Assembly (NCBI GenBank): GCA_001874255.1
Contig: MPDC01000035.1
Span: 1 to 37,417 of the forward strand
Source: Alphaproteobacteria bacterium MedPE-SWcel
Lineage (GTDB): Bacteria; Pseudomonadota; Alphaproteobacteria; Rhodobacterales; Rhodobacteraceae
Reading direction: 5' to 3'
Length of the DNA stretch: 37,417 nt
In this document: positions 24,958 through 33,050 of the stretch, piece by piece
Layout: every line of letters begins with the position of its first letter
Position numbering within the stretch: position 1 is the first letter of the stretch
Notes under the pieces: generated by a model
Databases searched by the model: none
What the model was told of the DNA's origin: nothing
What the model saw: the letters and a program-made list of their open reading frames with translations, nothing else
Made by a program: the position numbers and the translations under genes

Positions 24958-26436
24958 ATGTCCGACCAACCAGACTGGCGATCCCTCGACAAGGATCTGG
25001 CCCGCCTCTCTCAAACGGAGCGGGTCGCGGGCTATGTGGTGCGCCCGCTGTTCGGGCTTGGCCTTGCCTTGGTTTTCATGCTGCTGGCGGGGCTCGCCGC
25101 GGCATTGGCTCTCGGCGCCGCGCCCACCACGGTGATGGCCACCGCCGCCGCGATCTTCGGTGCCTATCTCGCCCTGAACATCGGCGCCAACGATGTGGCC
25201 AACAATATGGGACCGGCCGTCGGGGCCAAAGCCCTGCCGATGGCCGCCGCACTGGTGGCCGCGGCGCTGGCTGAAACCCTCGGTGCGGTGCTCGGCGGCA
25301 GCGAGGTGGTCACCACCGTGTCGCGCCGCCTGATCGACCCCGCCAGTGTCAGCGCCCCGGATGTGATCATTCAGGCCATGATGGCCGCGATGGCGGCTTC
25401 CGCGCTCTGGGTGAACCTGGCCACCTGGATGGGGGCTCCGGTCTCGACCACGCAGAGCATTATCGGAGCGATTATCGGTGCAACGACAGCCGCCGCAGGT
25501 TTTGCGGCGGTCGACTGGCTGACCTTCGGGGGGATTGCCGCCAGCTGGACACTCACGCCGCTGATTGGCGCGGCCCTGGCGATGGGATTGCTGGCCCTGA
25601 TCCAGCGCCTGATCACCAGCCAGCCGGACAAGCTGACGGCCGCCCGCCACTGGGTTCCTGTGTTCCTCGGGGTGATGGGCGCCGCTTTCGGGATGTTCTT
25701 CACCCTGAAACTGCCGGACACGCTCTATTCCGCGCCGCCGCGCGTGGCCCTCGGCATCGGTGTGCTCTGCGGAGCCCTGTCCTTTGTCGTCGCCCGCCCT
25801 GTCATTCACCGCAGGGCGGCAGAGCTTTTGCACCAAAAGGGCGCGATCAAGGCCCTGTTCCGTCTGCCACTGGTGATCGCGGCCATCCTGATGTCCTTTG
25901 CGCATGGCGCCAACGACGTGGCCAACGCCATCGGCCCCCTGGCCACAATCGTGCAGATTCTGGAGCAGAACCCATCGGATGTGATGCCCTTCGTCGCGGT
26001 CGCGGTTCCGTTCTGGGTGCTGTTGATCGGGGCGCTTGGGATGGCGATGGGGGTGCTTCTGTTCGGTCCCCGGCTGGTCCGGCTGGTCGGCAGCCAGATT
26101 ACCAAGCTCAACCCGATCCGGGCCTATTGTGTCTCCACGGCGGCGGCGATGACCGTCATTGTCGCCAGTTGGCTCGGCCTGCCGGTGTCTTCGACCCATG
26201 TCACCGTCGGAGCGGTCTTCGGCGTCGGGTTCTTTCGCGAGCATCAGGCCGCCCATGCGCGGCGGATCGGTCAACGGCCCACACCCCTCGGCCTCCCCAA
26301 AGAGGACCGCCGCCGCCGCCGTCTGGTGCGGCGCAGCCACGTCCTGACCATTCTCGCGGCCTGGCTGATCACTGTGCCCGTCTCCGCCGCCGTATCGGCC
26401 GGGCTCTACGTCCTGCTACGGGTGATCACCGGGTAG
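24958..26436 (+). CDS. pit: PiT-family inorganic phosphate transporter
   Basis: A 492-residue inner membrane phosphate:cation symporter. The duplicated PiT signature is present in both halves: GANDVANNMGPAVG from residue 76 and GANDVANAIGPLA from residue 317. Each is followed by further helices and the conserved PVSTTQSIIGA and PVSSTHVTVGA. About ten to twelve membrane segments are visible, with a basic cytoplasmic loop (about residues 425-460). The ATG at 24958 has GGGAG eight bases before. No phoU-like gene is adjacent. Its last 21 bases overlap the 3' end of the convergent ketopantoate-reductase-like gene. Confidence 0.95.
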   Translation: MSDQPDWRSLDKDLARLSQTERVAGYVVRPLFGLGLALVFMLLAGLAAALALGAAPTTVMATAAAIFGAYLALNIGANDVANNMGPAVGAKALPMAAALVAAALAETLGAVLGGSEVVTTVSRRLIDPASVSAPDVIIQAMMAAMAASALWVNLATWMGAPVSTTQSIIGAIIGATTAAAGFAAVDWLTFGGIAASWTLTPLIGAALAMGLLALIQRLITSQPDKLTAARHWVPVFLGVMGAAFGMFFTLKLPDTLYSAPPRVALGIGVLCGALSFVVARPVIHRRAAELLHQKGAIKALFRLPLVIAAILMSFAHGANDVANAIGPLATIVQILEQNPSDVMPFVAVAVPFWVLLIGALGMAMGVLLFGPRLVRLVGSQITKLNPIRAYCVSTAAAMTVIVASWLGLPVSSTHVTVGAVFGVGFFREHQAAHARRIGQRPTPLGLPKEDRRRRRLVRRSHVLTILAAWLITVPVSAAVSAGLYVLLRVITG

Positions 26437-27465
26437 GATGGCGCCCGCGACCGGCGTCGTAGGGCCACCCCGCGCCGTCGATGCCTGGGTGGCCAGGATC
26501 TCATGCACCGGCATCGCGACCCCAAGGCGCCGCCCGAGCTCCAGCAATGGACGCAGCAGCTCATCGCGGCGGGAGGCCATGGCAGGTTGAGCCACCTCAG
26601 ACCATCCCGGCCGCCCAGACCAGACCGCCAGATGCGAAACGAGAGTGTCGGGCAGCCCGCGCATCTGCAAGATCCGCAGTCGAAGCCACATCGGCAGGCC
26701 CGAAGGCGGCACCGGTCGAATGCCGGCCTGTTGCAACACCATCAGCGCTTCCTGCAGCTGGTCGGCCGCGAGACCTCGCCACTGTGCTCCCCGCAGCGCG
26801 CGCGCCCGGTCGGCCCCCGCCTGTGGTTCCAGAACTTGCGCCAGATCCGTCAGAATCCGCCCCCAGATCCGGCCGGCGACATCCTCCTGCTCCATGACCT
26901 CAAGACAGGGCACATCGAGAGAGCGCACATCCAGAGAGGAAATATCCGGCCCCGGCGCAGGCTCGACCGGATCTGCGGTGGCGACCAAAACGGGCCCATA
27001 GCCGTGGCGCTCGAACCTCAGGGCCCTGTCACGCCGGTCCTCTGCGGCACCGCCATGCACCTCCCAGGGTAGAAGACCGGCGCGGACCGCCCGTCCCGGC
27101 AGGGCCACCGCCAACGGATCGTGGATACAGGGCCTGGAGCGCAGGCTGAGAACCGGGATCTGCGGGCGGCAGTGGCGGGCGATGTGCGCGGCCATCTCCG
27201 GGCCCGCTTCAGCGGGGCAGTCGCAGACGATCACCATGTCAGCCTGCAGCAGCGCCGCAGGCTCTGCCGGACAGCTCAAGACATCCTGCCCGATGCGTGC
27301 ATCGAGACCATTGCGGTCCGTCAGCTCCAGACCGTGGTCCAGGAATTGCTGCCGCAAACGCGCAGGCGCATGCCAGGACACCCGATGCCCCGCTACCGCC
27401 CATAGCCCGGCACAAAAGCCCGCAGCCGCCGGCTCTCCCAGAACACTGATCCGCCCATCCCCCAT
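26416..27465 (-). CDS. Divergent ketopantoate-reductase-like protein (ApbA/PanE fold)
   Basis: A 349-residue protein with the two-domain outline of 2-dehydropantoate 2-reductase. The N-terminal Rossmann part starts RISVLGEPAAAGFCAGLWA, where the usual GxGxxG reads GEPAAAG, and continues with VAGHRVSWHAPARLR and ADMVIVCD. The C-terminal helical part includes RPLLELGRRLGVAMPVHEIL, typical of the ApbA C-terminal domain. The region that should read W-x-K-L-x-x-N is WGRILTD, so the catalytic Lys and Asn seem replaced by Arg and Asp. A short repeat (SLDVR, SLDVP) sits in the linker. The ATG at 27463-27465 with AGAGGA seven bases upstream is the best start. It may not be a true PanE; function uncertain. 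Confidence 0.65.
   Translation of the reverse strand: MGDGRISVLGEPAAAGFCAGLWAVAGHRVSWHAPARLRQQFLDHGLELTDRNGLDARIGQDVLSCPAEPAALLQADMVIVCDCPAEAGPEMAAHIARHCRPQIPVLSLRSRPCIHDPLAVALPGRAVRAGLLPWEVHGGAAEDRRDRALRFERHGYGPVLVATADPVEPAPGPDISSLDVRSLDVPCLEVMEQEDVAGRIWGRILTDLAQVLEPQAGADRARALRGAQWRGLAADQLQEALMVLQQAGIRPVPPSGLPMWLRLRILQMRGLPDTLVSHLAVWSGRPGWSEVAQPAMASRRDELLRPLLELGRRLGVAMPVHEILATQASTARGGPTTPVAGAILPGDHP
26911..26945 (-). repeat. 15-bp repeat inside the ketopantoate-reductase-like gene
   Basis: CACATCGAGAGAGCG (26911-26925) and CACATCCAGAGAGGA (26926-26940), with a partial third unit, encode SLDVR/SLDVP-type five-residue repeats in the linker between domains. Confidence 0.6.
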
Positions 27466-27677
27466 GACGCCATCCTCTGACATTCGGTCGCGCGCAGGGT
27501 GCCAGAGCAGGCAGCGGCTGACCAGCCCCTCGGCGCTTGCCCCATTCAGAAGCTGCGACCACCGGTTACGGCGCGTTTTGTGCACCCAGAGGGTTTGACC
27601 GGATCGGTGGCACAGGCAGAAGACGGGCAAACGATCAGACGGTTACGCCGTCACGCGGTCATCTCGGGGGCGTCGCG

Positions 27678-28604
27678 CTAGACGCCAAGGCACCAGCGCA
27701 TCACGGCCTTTTGCGCATGAAGCCGGTTTTCCGCCTCGTCAAAGATCACCGATTGCGGGCCGTCCATCACCGCCGAGGTCACCTCTTCCTCGCGGTGGGC
27801 GGGCAGGCAATGCATGAACAGGGCGTCCGGTTTGGCATGGGCCATCAACGCGTCATTGACCTGATAGGGGCGCAGCATGTTGTGGCGCCGCTCCTTTGAG
27901 GACTGGCTGTCGTGCATCGACACCCATGTATCCGCGACAATCAGATCCGCATCTGCGACCGCTTTTGCGGGATCCCGCTCTATGGTGATGGTGGAACCGG
28001 CCTGACGCGCCAAGCCAATGAATTCCTCCTCCGGGTCGAGCTGGGCGGGACCGGTGAAGGTCAGATCGAACCCGAATTGCCCCGCCGCGTGCAGGAAGGA
28101 CGCGCAGACATTGTTGCCATCTCCGGTCCAGACCACCTTTTTGCCCTTTATGGGGCCACGGTGTTCTTCATAGGTGAGGATATCGGCCATGATCTGGCAG
28201 GGATGGGTGCGGTCTGTGAGGCCATTGATCACCGGCACATCGGAATATTCCGACATTTCCGTCAGAACCGTTTCGTCAAACGTCCGGATCATGATCAGAT
28301 CGACGTAGCGCGACATCACCCGGGCGGTGTCCGCAATGGTTTCGCCATGGCCCAGCTGCATGTCCTTGCCAGAGAGCACCAATGTCTGCCCGCCCATCTG
28401 GCGCACGCCAACATCGAAGGACACCCGGGTACGGGTCGACGGTTTTTCAAAGATCAGCGCCACCATCCGTCCCGCCAGCGGCTGGGTGTCATCCGGCGCG
28501 CCCTTCGGGCGGCCTGCCCGGGCGGATTTCATCTGCGCGGCCTGATCAATGATCTGGCGCAGTTCGGCGGGATCGGTTTTGTGGATGTCGAGAAAATGGG
28601 TCAT
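27678..28604 (-). CDS. argF: Ornithine carbamoyltransferase
   Basis: A 308-residue cytoplasmic enzyme that joins ornithine and carbamoyl phosphate to citrulline in arginine synthesis; it works as a trimer. The carbamoyl-phosphate loop FEKPSTRTR (STRTR at 56-60), HPCQ (134-137) and the ornithine-site HCLPAH (265-270) are all present, as is the DTWVSM segment in the second domain. The ATG at 28604 gives [12 protein letters not shown], a standard start. It follows argD by 75 bp with a GC-rich hairpin between, so the two are likely one operon. The hslO gene often found after argF in relatives is not here. Confidence 0.97.
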   Translation of the reverse strand: MTHFLDIHKTDPAELRQIIDQAAQMKSARAGRPKGAPDDTQPLAGRMVALIFEKPSTRTRVSFDVGVRQMGGQTLVLSGKDMQLGHGETIADTARVMSRYVDLIMIRTFDETVLTEMSEYSDVPVINGLTDRTHPCQIMADILTYEEHRGPIKGKKVVWTGDGNNVCASFLHAAGQFGFDLTFTGPAQLDPEEEFIGLARQAGSTITIERDPAKAVADADLIVADTWVSMHDSQSSKERRHNMLRPYQVNDALMAHAKPDALFMHCLPAHREEEVTSAVMDGPQSVIFDEAENRLHAQKAVMRWCLGV

Positions 28605-28631
28605 ATCAGTCGCTTTCTGGGAGGCTCTGTC

Positions 28632-28649
28632 GCGGGGGCCAGCCCCCGC
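28632..28649. repeat. GC-rich hairpin in the argD-argF spacer
   Basis: GCGGGGG-CCAG-CCCCCGC is a perfect 7-bp stem followed by CACCCCCGAGGTATTGAAGAA. This hairpin plus CCCCGRGGTATT arrangement looks to me like a dispersed intergenic element of Rhodobacteraceae; it may also moderate argF expression within the operon. It lacks a T-run on the minus strand, so it is not a standard terminator. Confidence 0.5.
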
Positions 28650-28679
28650 ACCCCCGAGGTATTGAAGAAAAGGTGAATG

Positions 28680-29876
28680 TCAGACAGCTGCGGAGGCCGT
28701 CTCCACGGAGGTGGCGGCGGCGTCGATCCGGCGGCAGGCTTCCTCGATCTCGGCATCGGAAATGGTCAGGGCGGGGAGGAGCCGGATCACATTGTCGGCG
28801 GCCGGGACCATGGCGATTTCCGCCTCATAGCCGGCTTTGACCACATCGGTATTCAGCGCCTTGCATTTCAGGCCCAGCATCAGACCCGCGCCGCGGACTT
28901 CTTCGAAGACATCCGGGTGAGAGGCGACCACGCCTTCGAGCTTTTGCCGCAGAAGACCAGCCTTGCGGTTCACATCGTCGAGGAAATCCGGCGCGGAGAC
29001 GATGTCCATCACCGCATTGCCGACGGCACAGCCAAGCGGGTTGCCACCGTAGGTCGATCCATGCGTCCCCGCCGTCATGCCGGAGGCAGCCCGTTCCGTT
29101 GCAAGCACGGCACCCAACGGGAAACCGCCGCCGATGCCCTTGGCCACCATCATGATATCCGGCGTGATGCCCGCCCATTCATGCGCAAAGAGACGCCCCG
29201 TCCGGCCCACACCGCATTGGACCTCGTCCAGGATCAACAGGATGCCATGGGCATCACACACGGCACGCAGCTCCTTGAGGTTCTGATCCGGCATTGGGCG
29301 GATACCGCCTTCGCCCTGCACCGGTTCGACCAGAATCGCCGCTGTTTTCTCGTCGATGGCGGCCTCGACCGCATCCACATCATTCCACGGCAGATGCACG
29401 AACCCCGGCAACAAGGGGCCAAAGCCCCGGGTCATCTTCTCCGATCCTGCCGCGGCAATTCCTGCCGAGGACCGACCGTGGAAGGAGCCCTCGAAGGTTA
29501 GGATTTCGATCCGGTCGGGATGGCCCGCATCGAAGTGGTATTTGCGGGCCATCTTCACGGCCAGCTCGCAGGCCTCTGTGCCGGAGTTGGTAAAAAACAC
29601 CGTGTCGGCAAAGGTTTCCGCCACCAGCTTGTCCGCCAGAGCCTGCTGCTGCGGGATTTCATAGAGGTTTGAAACATGCCAGAGGTTTTGCGCCTGAGAG
29701 GTCAGCGCCTCGATCAGGGCGGGATGGGCGTGGCCAAGCGAATTCACCGCGATGCCCGACCCCAGGTCCAGGAAACGTCGGCCATCCGCCTCGATCAGCC
29801 AGGACCCCTCGCCTTTGACAAAATTCAGGGGCGCACGCGTGTAAGTCGGCAGAACGGAAGAGATCATCGGGATCAT
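28680..29876 (-). CDS. argD: Acetylornithine aminotransferase
   Basis: A 398-residue class III PLP enzyme, fourth step of arginine synthesis from glutamate and often also N-succinyl-diaminopimelate aminotransferase. Visible: [13 protein letters not shown] near the start, [15 protein letters not shown] (98-112), the [15 protein letters not shown] block with cofactor-binding Asp217, and Lys246 in [14 protein letters not shown] as Schiff-base lysine. The ATG at 29876 has AAAGGATG upstream. It heads the argD-argF unit. The upstream 400 bp separate it from a divergent transporter gene; I saw no clear ARG box. Confidence 0.96.
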   Translation of the reverse strand: MIPMISSVLPTYTRAPLNFVKGEGSWLIEADGRRFLDLGSGIAVNSLGHAHPALIEALTSQAQNLWHVSNLYEIPQQQALADKLVAETFADTVFFTNSGTEACELAVKMARKYHFDAGHPDRIEILTFEGSFHGRSSAGIAAAGSEKMTRGFGPLLPGFVHLPWNDVDAVEAAIDEKTAAILVEPVQGEGGIRPMPDQNLKELRAVCDAHGILLILDEVQCGVGRTGRLFAHEWAGITPDIMMVAKGIGGGFPLGAVLATERAASGMTAGTHGSTYGGNPLGCAVGNAVMDIVSAPDFLDDVNRKAGLLRQKLEGVVASHPDVFEEVRGAGLMLGLKCKALNTDVVKAGYEAEIAMVPAADNVIRLLPALTISDAEIEEACRRIDAAATSVETASAAV

Positions 29877-30280
29877 CCTTTGCAGGGTCTTTGCGGAAGG
29901 TCAGAACCAAATCTGTGCCCCACCGCGGGGCTTTGGTCAACAATCGCACAACAGAGACTGGAAGTGAGTTTGGAAAGAGATGCCGCGCCGGTCTGGAATA
30001 CTGTGACTTCAGGAGCGGGCGAACAGGATCAAGGGCACTGCGTTCAGCAGTGTTTCAGGCACATTGGCGTCGGCGTCGCGCTGACAGGAGAGATGCATGT
30101 TTGATCATAGGGAGCGTCCATAACGGAGGAAATCCCGCTTGAAAACCCCCTTTGACACATCCGATCGCACAAAAGGGCAAATATGAGCCGCAAGCTGTCT
30201 CACGGCTTCGGCGCGTTTCGAAGTCTTTGCCCCTGCCTTTGTCCTTGCCTTTGAGGCGCTGCTGCCGCACCGCTGGGTCC
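29877..30280. other. Divergent upstream region of argD and the EamA transporter gene
   Basis: Holds the promoters of both divergent genes, which I cannot fix precisely. At 30225-30260 there are three 12-bp degenerate units (CTTTGCCCCTGC, CTTTGTCCTTGC, CTTTGAGGCGCT), just upstream of the transporter start. No gene or RNA recognised. Confidence 0.45.
30225..30260. repeat. Three 12-bp degenerate units before the EamA gene
   Basis: CTTTGCCCCTGC, CTTTGTCCTTGC and CTTTGAGGCGCT follow in register and end about 20 bp before the ATG at 30281. They could form part of the leader. Confidence 0.55.
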
Positions 30281-31195
30281 ATGACACATCAGACGAAACA
30301 GAATCCCCCATTGGCGGCAGCGCTGATCCTGCTGGCGACGGTCTTCATTGCCGCGACGACATTGCTGGCAAAATCGCTCGGGACCGATGCTCTGGGGCCG
30401 CCGCTGCCTGCGCTGCAGATCAGTCAGGGGCGGTTTGTCTTCGCCTTCATCGGCATTTCCATGGCCGTTCTGGTCCGGCGTCAGCGGATCCGCGCGCCCA
30501 ACCTGCCGCTGCATATCGGCAGGTCCACCTTCGGTTGGGGCGGTGTGACGCTGATGTTTGCCTCCGTCGCCTTCATCCCGCTGGCGGATGCCACCGCGAT
30601 TTCCTTTCTCAACCCGGTGATCGGGATGATGCTGGCGATCCCTCTGCTGGGGGAAAAAGTCGGCCCGTGGCGATGGCTCGCGGCCGCCATCGCACTTGGC
30701 GGGGCGATGGTGCTGCTGCGCCCCACCCCGGACAGCTTTCAGCCCGCCGCCCTGCTGGCCCTGGGCGCGGCGCTGGCGATGGGGGCAGAGCTGATCTTCA
30801 TCAAGAAACTTGCAGGGCGGGAACCCCCGTTGCAGGTGCTCTGGGTCAACAATCTGATCGGCATGATCATCGCCAGCCTGGCCGCCATCGCGGTCTGGCA
30901 GATGCCGACCCCTGCGCAATGGGGCGCCCTGGCGGCGCTCGGGGGGCTCATGGCCTGTGCACAGGCCTGTTTCATCAATGGGATGGCGCGGGCCGATGCC
31001 TCCTATGTCGCGCCGTTTTCCTATGCCACATTGGTGTTTGCCGCTCTGTACGATGCGGCGATCTTTGCGGTGATCCCCGATGCTATCTCCCTGTTGGGCG
31101 CAGGGATCATCCTGTCCGGAGCCGGCCTGCTGGCCTGGCGCGAGAGCGTCAATGGCAAACGGCCCAGCGTCACCGAGCGCCGCCCGGCGCCCTGA
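30281..31195 (+). CDS. DMT-superfamily (EamA) transporter
   Basis: A 304-residue inner membrane protein with ten predicted helices arranged as two EamA repeats (about residues 10-145 and 155-290). The repeat-end signature is seen in PLADATAISFLNPVIGMMLAIPLLGEKVG and in ADASYVAPFSYATLVFAALYDA. These carriers export amino acids or metabolites; the substrate cannot be told. I chose the ATG at 30281 (MTHQTKQNPPLAAALILL) because the upstream 43 codons from 30152 are Arg/Ser-rich and lie in a repeat. The binding site is weak. It converges with the ABC permease gene, with three bases between stops. Confidence 0.88.
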   Translation: MTHQTKQNPPLAAALILLATVFIAATTLLAKSLGTDALGPPLPALQISQGRFVFAFIGISMAVLVRRQRIRAPNLPLHIGRSTFGWGGVTLMFASVAFIPLADATAISFLNPVIGMMLAIPLLGEKVGPWRWLAAAIALGGAMVLLRPTPDSFQPAALLALGAALAMGAELIFIKKLAGREPPLQVLWVNNLIGMIIASLAAIAVWQMPTPAQWGALAALGGLMACAQACFINGMARADASYVAPFSYATLVFAALYDAAIFAVIPDAISLLGAGIILSGAGLLAWRESVNGKRPSVTERRPAP

Positions 31196-31198
31196 GGC

Positions 31199-32023
31199 TC
31201 AGTCCTTCAGCCGATAGCCCGTGCGCAGCATCTGCCAGGCCACAAGCGCAATCGAAACCGTGGCCACCACGCAAATCAGCGCCCCCACGGCCGGGTTGCT
31301 GTCGGACACGCCGATCATCCCGAAGCGCATCCCGTCGATCAGGTAGAACACCGGGTTCACGTGCGAAATCGCCCGCAGGACCGGCGGCAGTGCCTCGACC
31401 GAATAGAACGTCCCCGACAAGAAGGCGAGCGGGGTCACGATGAAGTTGGTGATGGCCGCCATCTGGTCGAATTTTTCAGCATAGACCGCCGCCACGATGC
31501 CAAGCCCGCCAAGAAAGGCCGCGCCCAGCACGACGAACCCCAGCGCCACCAAGGGATGAGCGGGCACCAGACCGAGGAACAGGACCAGACCCAGCCCGAT
31601 CCCCAGTGCAACCAGCGTGCCGCGGGCCACCGCCCCCGCCAGATAGCCCAGCAGGATTTCCAGCCCGGACAAGGGCGGCATGAGCGTATCGACAATATTG
31701 CCCTGCACCTTGGAAATCACGATCGAAGAAGAGCTGTTGGCAAAGGCGTTCTGGATCACCGTCATCATCATGATCCCCGGCGCCAGAAACGACATGAATC
31801 CCACCCCCATCACATCGCCCCGCTGCGGACCGATCGCGATATTGAAAATCACCAGAAACAGCGCCGCCGTCACCATCGGCGCCAGCAGCGTCTGGGTATA
31901 GACCACCAGAAACCGCGTCACCTCGCGCCCTGCAAGGGTCCGCAGCCCCAACCAGTTCACCCGCCCGAACCGACGCTCTCCGATTGCAATGTGAAAGCTC
32001 GCCTCTGTGCTGTTGTCGGACAT
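31199..32023 (-). CDS. ABC-2 type permease
   Basis: A 274-residue inner membrane permease with six helices of the ABC-2 (DrrB/NodJ/YadH) type. The central block FMSFLAPGIMMMTVIQNAFANSSSSI, with GNIVDTLMPPLSGLEILLGYL, and the late FIVTPLAFLSGTFYSVEALP with HVNPVFYLIDGMRFG, are the YadH/NodJ family hallmarks. It should export a drug, polysaccharide or lipid with a separate ATPase. No ATP-binding subunit is adjacent: the next gene is convergent or divergent on both sides. The ATG at 32023 has AGAGGG upstream; the frame is open to 32095. Confidence 0.9.
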   Translation of the reverse strand: MSDNSTEASFHIAIGERRFGRVNWLGLRTLAGREVTRFLVVYTQTLLAPMVTAALFLVIFNIAIGPQRGDVMGVGFMSFLAPGIMMMTVIQNAFANSSSSIVISKVQGNIVDTLMPPLSGLEILLGYLAGAVARGTLVALGIGLGLVLFLGLVPAHPLVALGFVVLGAAFLGGLGIVAAVYAEKFDQMAAITNFIVTPLAFLSGTFYSVEALPPVLRAISHVNPVFYLIDGMRFGMIGVSDSNPAVGALICVVATVSIALVAWQMLRTGYRLKD

Positions 32024-32114
32024 GCCACCCTCTTTTTTAATATATTGCATGCATAGAGGCTGAACAGTCGGATGCAAGCTGCTGATCTTCCCCAAATGCG
32101 GCCCCGTTCATGAC

Positions 32115-32142
32115 TTGTATCTCGCCCGCCAGTATTTAATAT
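32115..32142 (+). promoter_or_regulatory. Candidate promoter of gcrA
   Basis: TTGTAT (32115-32120) and TAATAT (32137-32142) are 16 bp apart, about 70 bp upstream of the gcrA ATG. I found no GANTC methylation site between them and the start. Confidence 0.35.
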
Positions 32143-32213
32143 AGGGTGAGAACTTGGAATTCGATGGCGGCCACAGGTTTCTTGAGGCCGCTATTAGCTT
32201 TGAAAGGCACCTA

Positions 32214-32810
32214 ATGTCCTGGACAGACGAGCGCGTCGAACTGCTCAAGAAAATGTGGGGCGAAGGCCAGTCGGCCAGTCAGATCGCAAAAGAACTCGGT
32301 GGCGTGACCCGCAATGCGGTGATCGGCAAAGTGCATCGTCTTGGTCTGTCCAACCGCACCACCGGCGGCGCAAAAGCTGCAGCCGAGCCAAAGGAAAAAC
32401 CCGCGCCGAAGCCCGCGCCAAAACCAAAGGCGCAGCCAAAGACGGAACCGGCACGACCACCGGCGCCTGAACCTGCGGCCGCGGCCCCTGCCGCCTCGAC
32501 AGCCGAGGCCAAACCTTCGGTGCCTGCGCGCAAGCAGATCATTCCGGCAGGCCAGCCGCTGCCACCGCAGCCATCGGCCAACGAGATCAGCCCCGAGGCG
32601 CTCGCCAAGGTCAATGAGATCGAGAAAAAGGCCAAACGCCTGACCTTGATGGAATTGACCGAACGGACCTGCAAATGGCCGGTCGGCGATCCCGCGACCG
32701 AGGATTTCTGGTTCTGCGGCCTGCCAGTGCAGCAGGGCAAACCCTATTGCGACGCCCATGTCGGCGTGGCGTTCCAGCCGATGAGCTCGCGACGCGAACG
32801 CAAACGCTGA
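32214..32810 (+). CDS. gcrA: Cell cycle regulator GcrA
   Basis: A 198-residue GcrA, the alphaproteobacterial factor that binds RNA polymerase with sigma-70 and activates promoters carrying CcrM-methylated GANTC sites. The N-terminal DNA-binding domain is MSWTDERVELLKKMWGEG then QSASQIAKELGGVTRNAVIGK, nearly invariant. A Pro/Ala/Lys-rich linker (about 50-120) follows, longer than in Caulobacter. The C-terminal domain has TCKWPVGDPATEDFWFCG and PYCDAHVGVAFQP with conserved Cys and His. The ATG at 32214 is the right start since MSWTDERV is the family beginning; AAAGG lies nine bases upstream. A strong terminator follows. Confidence 0.96.
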   Translation: MSWTDERVELLKKMWGEGQSASQIAKELGGVTRNAVIGKVHRLGLSNRTTGGAKAAAEPKEKPAPKPAPKPKAQPKTEPARPPAPEPAAAAPAASTAEAKPSVPARKQIIPAGQPLPPQPSANEISPEALAKVNEIEKKAKRLTLMELTERTCKWPVGDPATEDFWFCGLPVQQGKPYCDAHVGVAFQPMSSRRERKR

Positions 32811-32853
32811 GCCGTCCTGGCCGGGCAGCCCGCCCCGCCCATCGTCTGCCCAC

Positions 32854-32888
32854 AAAGCCCCGGACCAGCGATTGGCCCGGGGCTTTTC
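32854..32888 (+). terminator. Rho-independent terminator of gcrA
   Basis: AAAGCCCCGG (32854-32863) pairs with CCGGGGCTTT (32877-32886) and TT-CCT follows. It is 44 bp past the gcrA stop. Confidence 0.8.
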
Positions 32889-32891
32889 CTG

Positions 32892-33017
32892 TCTGACTTG
32901 CTGCTGTCTGACTTGCGGCCGGTCTGCCTTGCGGCCGGCCTGACATGCTCCGGCCTGACTTGCTCCACTTGCTCCACTTGCTCCGGCCTGACTTACCGCC
33001 GACCTGACATGCCGACG
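32892..33017. repeat. 15-16-bp degenerate tandem array between gcrA and the YHS gene
   Basis: Units built on CTGACTTGCTCCGGC. Seen in order: CTGACTTGCTGCTGT, CTGACTTGCGGCCGGT, CTGCCTTGCGGCCGGC, CTGACATGCTCCGGC, CTGACTTGCTCCA with two more 9-bp CTTGCTCCR pieces, CTGACTTACCGCCGAC and CTGACATGCCGACGGC. It starts right after the gcrA terminator and ends about 35 bp before the stop of the left-facing YHS gene. Confidence 0.88.
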
Positions 33018-33050
33018 GCTTGGCGACGGGAAAGAGCCGCAGCGCTGAGC

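Noticed and set aside
24901-26340. 479-codon minus-strand frame antisense to the phosphate transporter
   Set aside because: His/Gly/Gln/Arg-rich shadow frame; the plus strand encodes both PiT signatures.
29891-30142. Frames on both strands in the argD upstream region
   Set aside because: Composition and lack of start signals indicate chance frames in a divergent promoter region.
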